From NCBI GenBank assembly GCA_965204155.1, contig OZ241971.1:2790001-2854000 (forward strand): DNA of 64,000 bases, written 5' to 3'. The translations under genes and the position numbers were made by a program. The notes beneath the pieces were generated by a model. That model worked only from the letters and a program-made list of their open reading frames with translations, ran no database searches and was not told where the DNA came from. This document shows, piece after piece, positions 63,918 through 64,000 of this stretch. Origin of the DNA: UBA6522 sp965204155. GTDB lineage: Bacteria; Pseudomonadota; Gammaproteobacteria; Steroidobacterales; Rariloculaceae. Each line of letters starts with the position of its first letter. The stretch's first letter is position 1.

Positions 63918-64000
63918 TCAGGCGATAATCCAGGCAAAAAACCAGATCAGCCCGGCCACCAGCCCCGAACAGACGAGGAACCCGACAACACTCGAAACTG
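63918..64000 (-). CDS. sodium:solute symporter, C-terminal 27 codons (5' part outside window)
   Basis: The minus strand reads SSVVGFLVCSGLVAGLIWFF and ends AWIIA-stop (stop at 63918-63920). It is a final transmembrane helix that aligns with the end of the SSS protein at 6069-7760 (TVAGFLISCAVVGLLIGLFVWIL). The short length limits certainty, but hydrophobicity, frame and the stop position agree. It would lie upstream of the TonB receptor in a leftward series. Confidence 0.6.
   Translation of the reverse strand, partial: VSSVVGFLVCSGLVAGLIWFFAWIIA

Noticed and set aside
1..64000. CRISPR arrays, tRNA, rRNA or riboswitches
   Set aside because: No regularly spaced repeats and no cloverleaf, rRNA or recognisable riboswitch core were found on reading the intergenic regions.

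Overview
The window looks like a high-GC (roughly 60% by eye) Gram-negative chromosome segment. It is probably from a gammaproteobacterium or another proteobacterium: there are four TonB-dependent outer-membrane receptors, many Sec or lipoprotein signal peptides, one Tat signal and dense, often overlapping (ATGA) operons. I see no rRNA, tRNA, CRISPR array, transposase or housekeeping gene. Nearly everything belongs to uptake and breakdown of peptides, amides and amino-acid derivatives. No gene-free stretch exceeds about 300 bp.

Layout. 1-8.8 kb: the tail of one TonB receptor, a complete tandem paralogue, then a leftward operon of a DapA-family lyase/synthase, an SSS symporter, a secreted M24-like protein and a two-helix membrane protein. 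9-15.6 kb: an aldo/keto reductase, an SDR that has lost most of its catalytic residues, an M29/NicX-like protein coupled to an amidohydrolase, an MFS exporter and a PLP dehydratase. 15.8-21.5 kb: a tight leftward module (NCS1 permease, HyuA-like, DUF917, Asp/Glu/hydantoin racemase, quinone-oxidoreductase-like MDR), bounded by short direct repeats of a dehydratase 3' end. 21.8-29.5 kb: an NhaC-type antiporter, then two S9 peptidases enclosing a D-aminoacylase-like lipoprotein. 29.5-38.4 kb: two divergent SUMF1-domain genes, one fused to tandem DUF2911 and one to a metallo-beta-lactamase, then an aminotransferase, an ornithine-cyclodeaminase-like protein, an SSS symporter and an agmatinase-family protein. 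38.5-45 kb: a large TonB receptor and a sortilin/BNR-like secreted protein. 45-55.5 kb: a GMC oxidoreductase, its Tat-exported small subunit and a KGSA-type aldehyde dehydrogenase, divergent from two proline racemase/hydroxyproline epimerase paralogues, a secreted protein of unknown function, a GntR/FCD regulator, a PD40 propeller and a CocE/S15-type hydrolase. 55.5-64 kb: four adjacent secreted M24-like paralogues, a TonB receptor and the edge of another SSS symporter.

How it may work together (inference). TonB receptors would take up oligopeptides or derivatives, and secreted S9, S15 and M24-type enzymes would trim them, several from families known for proline bonds. Sodium symporters would import the products, and the epimerases, DapA-family enzyme and KGSA-type dehydrogenase could feed (hydroxy)proline carbon to 2-oxoglutarate. 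Five intergenic regions share a 13-bp imperfect palindrome, G(T/C)ATA-N3-TAT(A/T/G)C, that overlaps or adjoins likely -10 boxes. This makes them candidate operators of one regulon, possibly controlled by the GntR/FCD protein encoded here.
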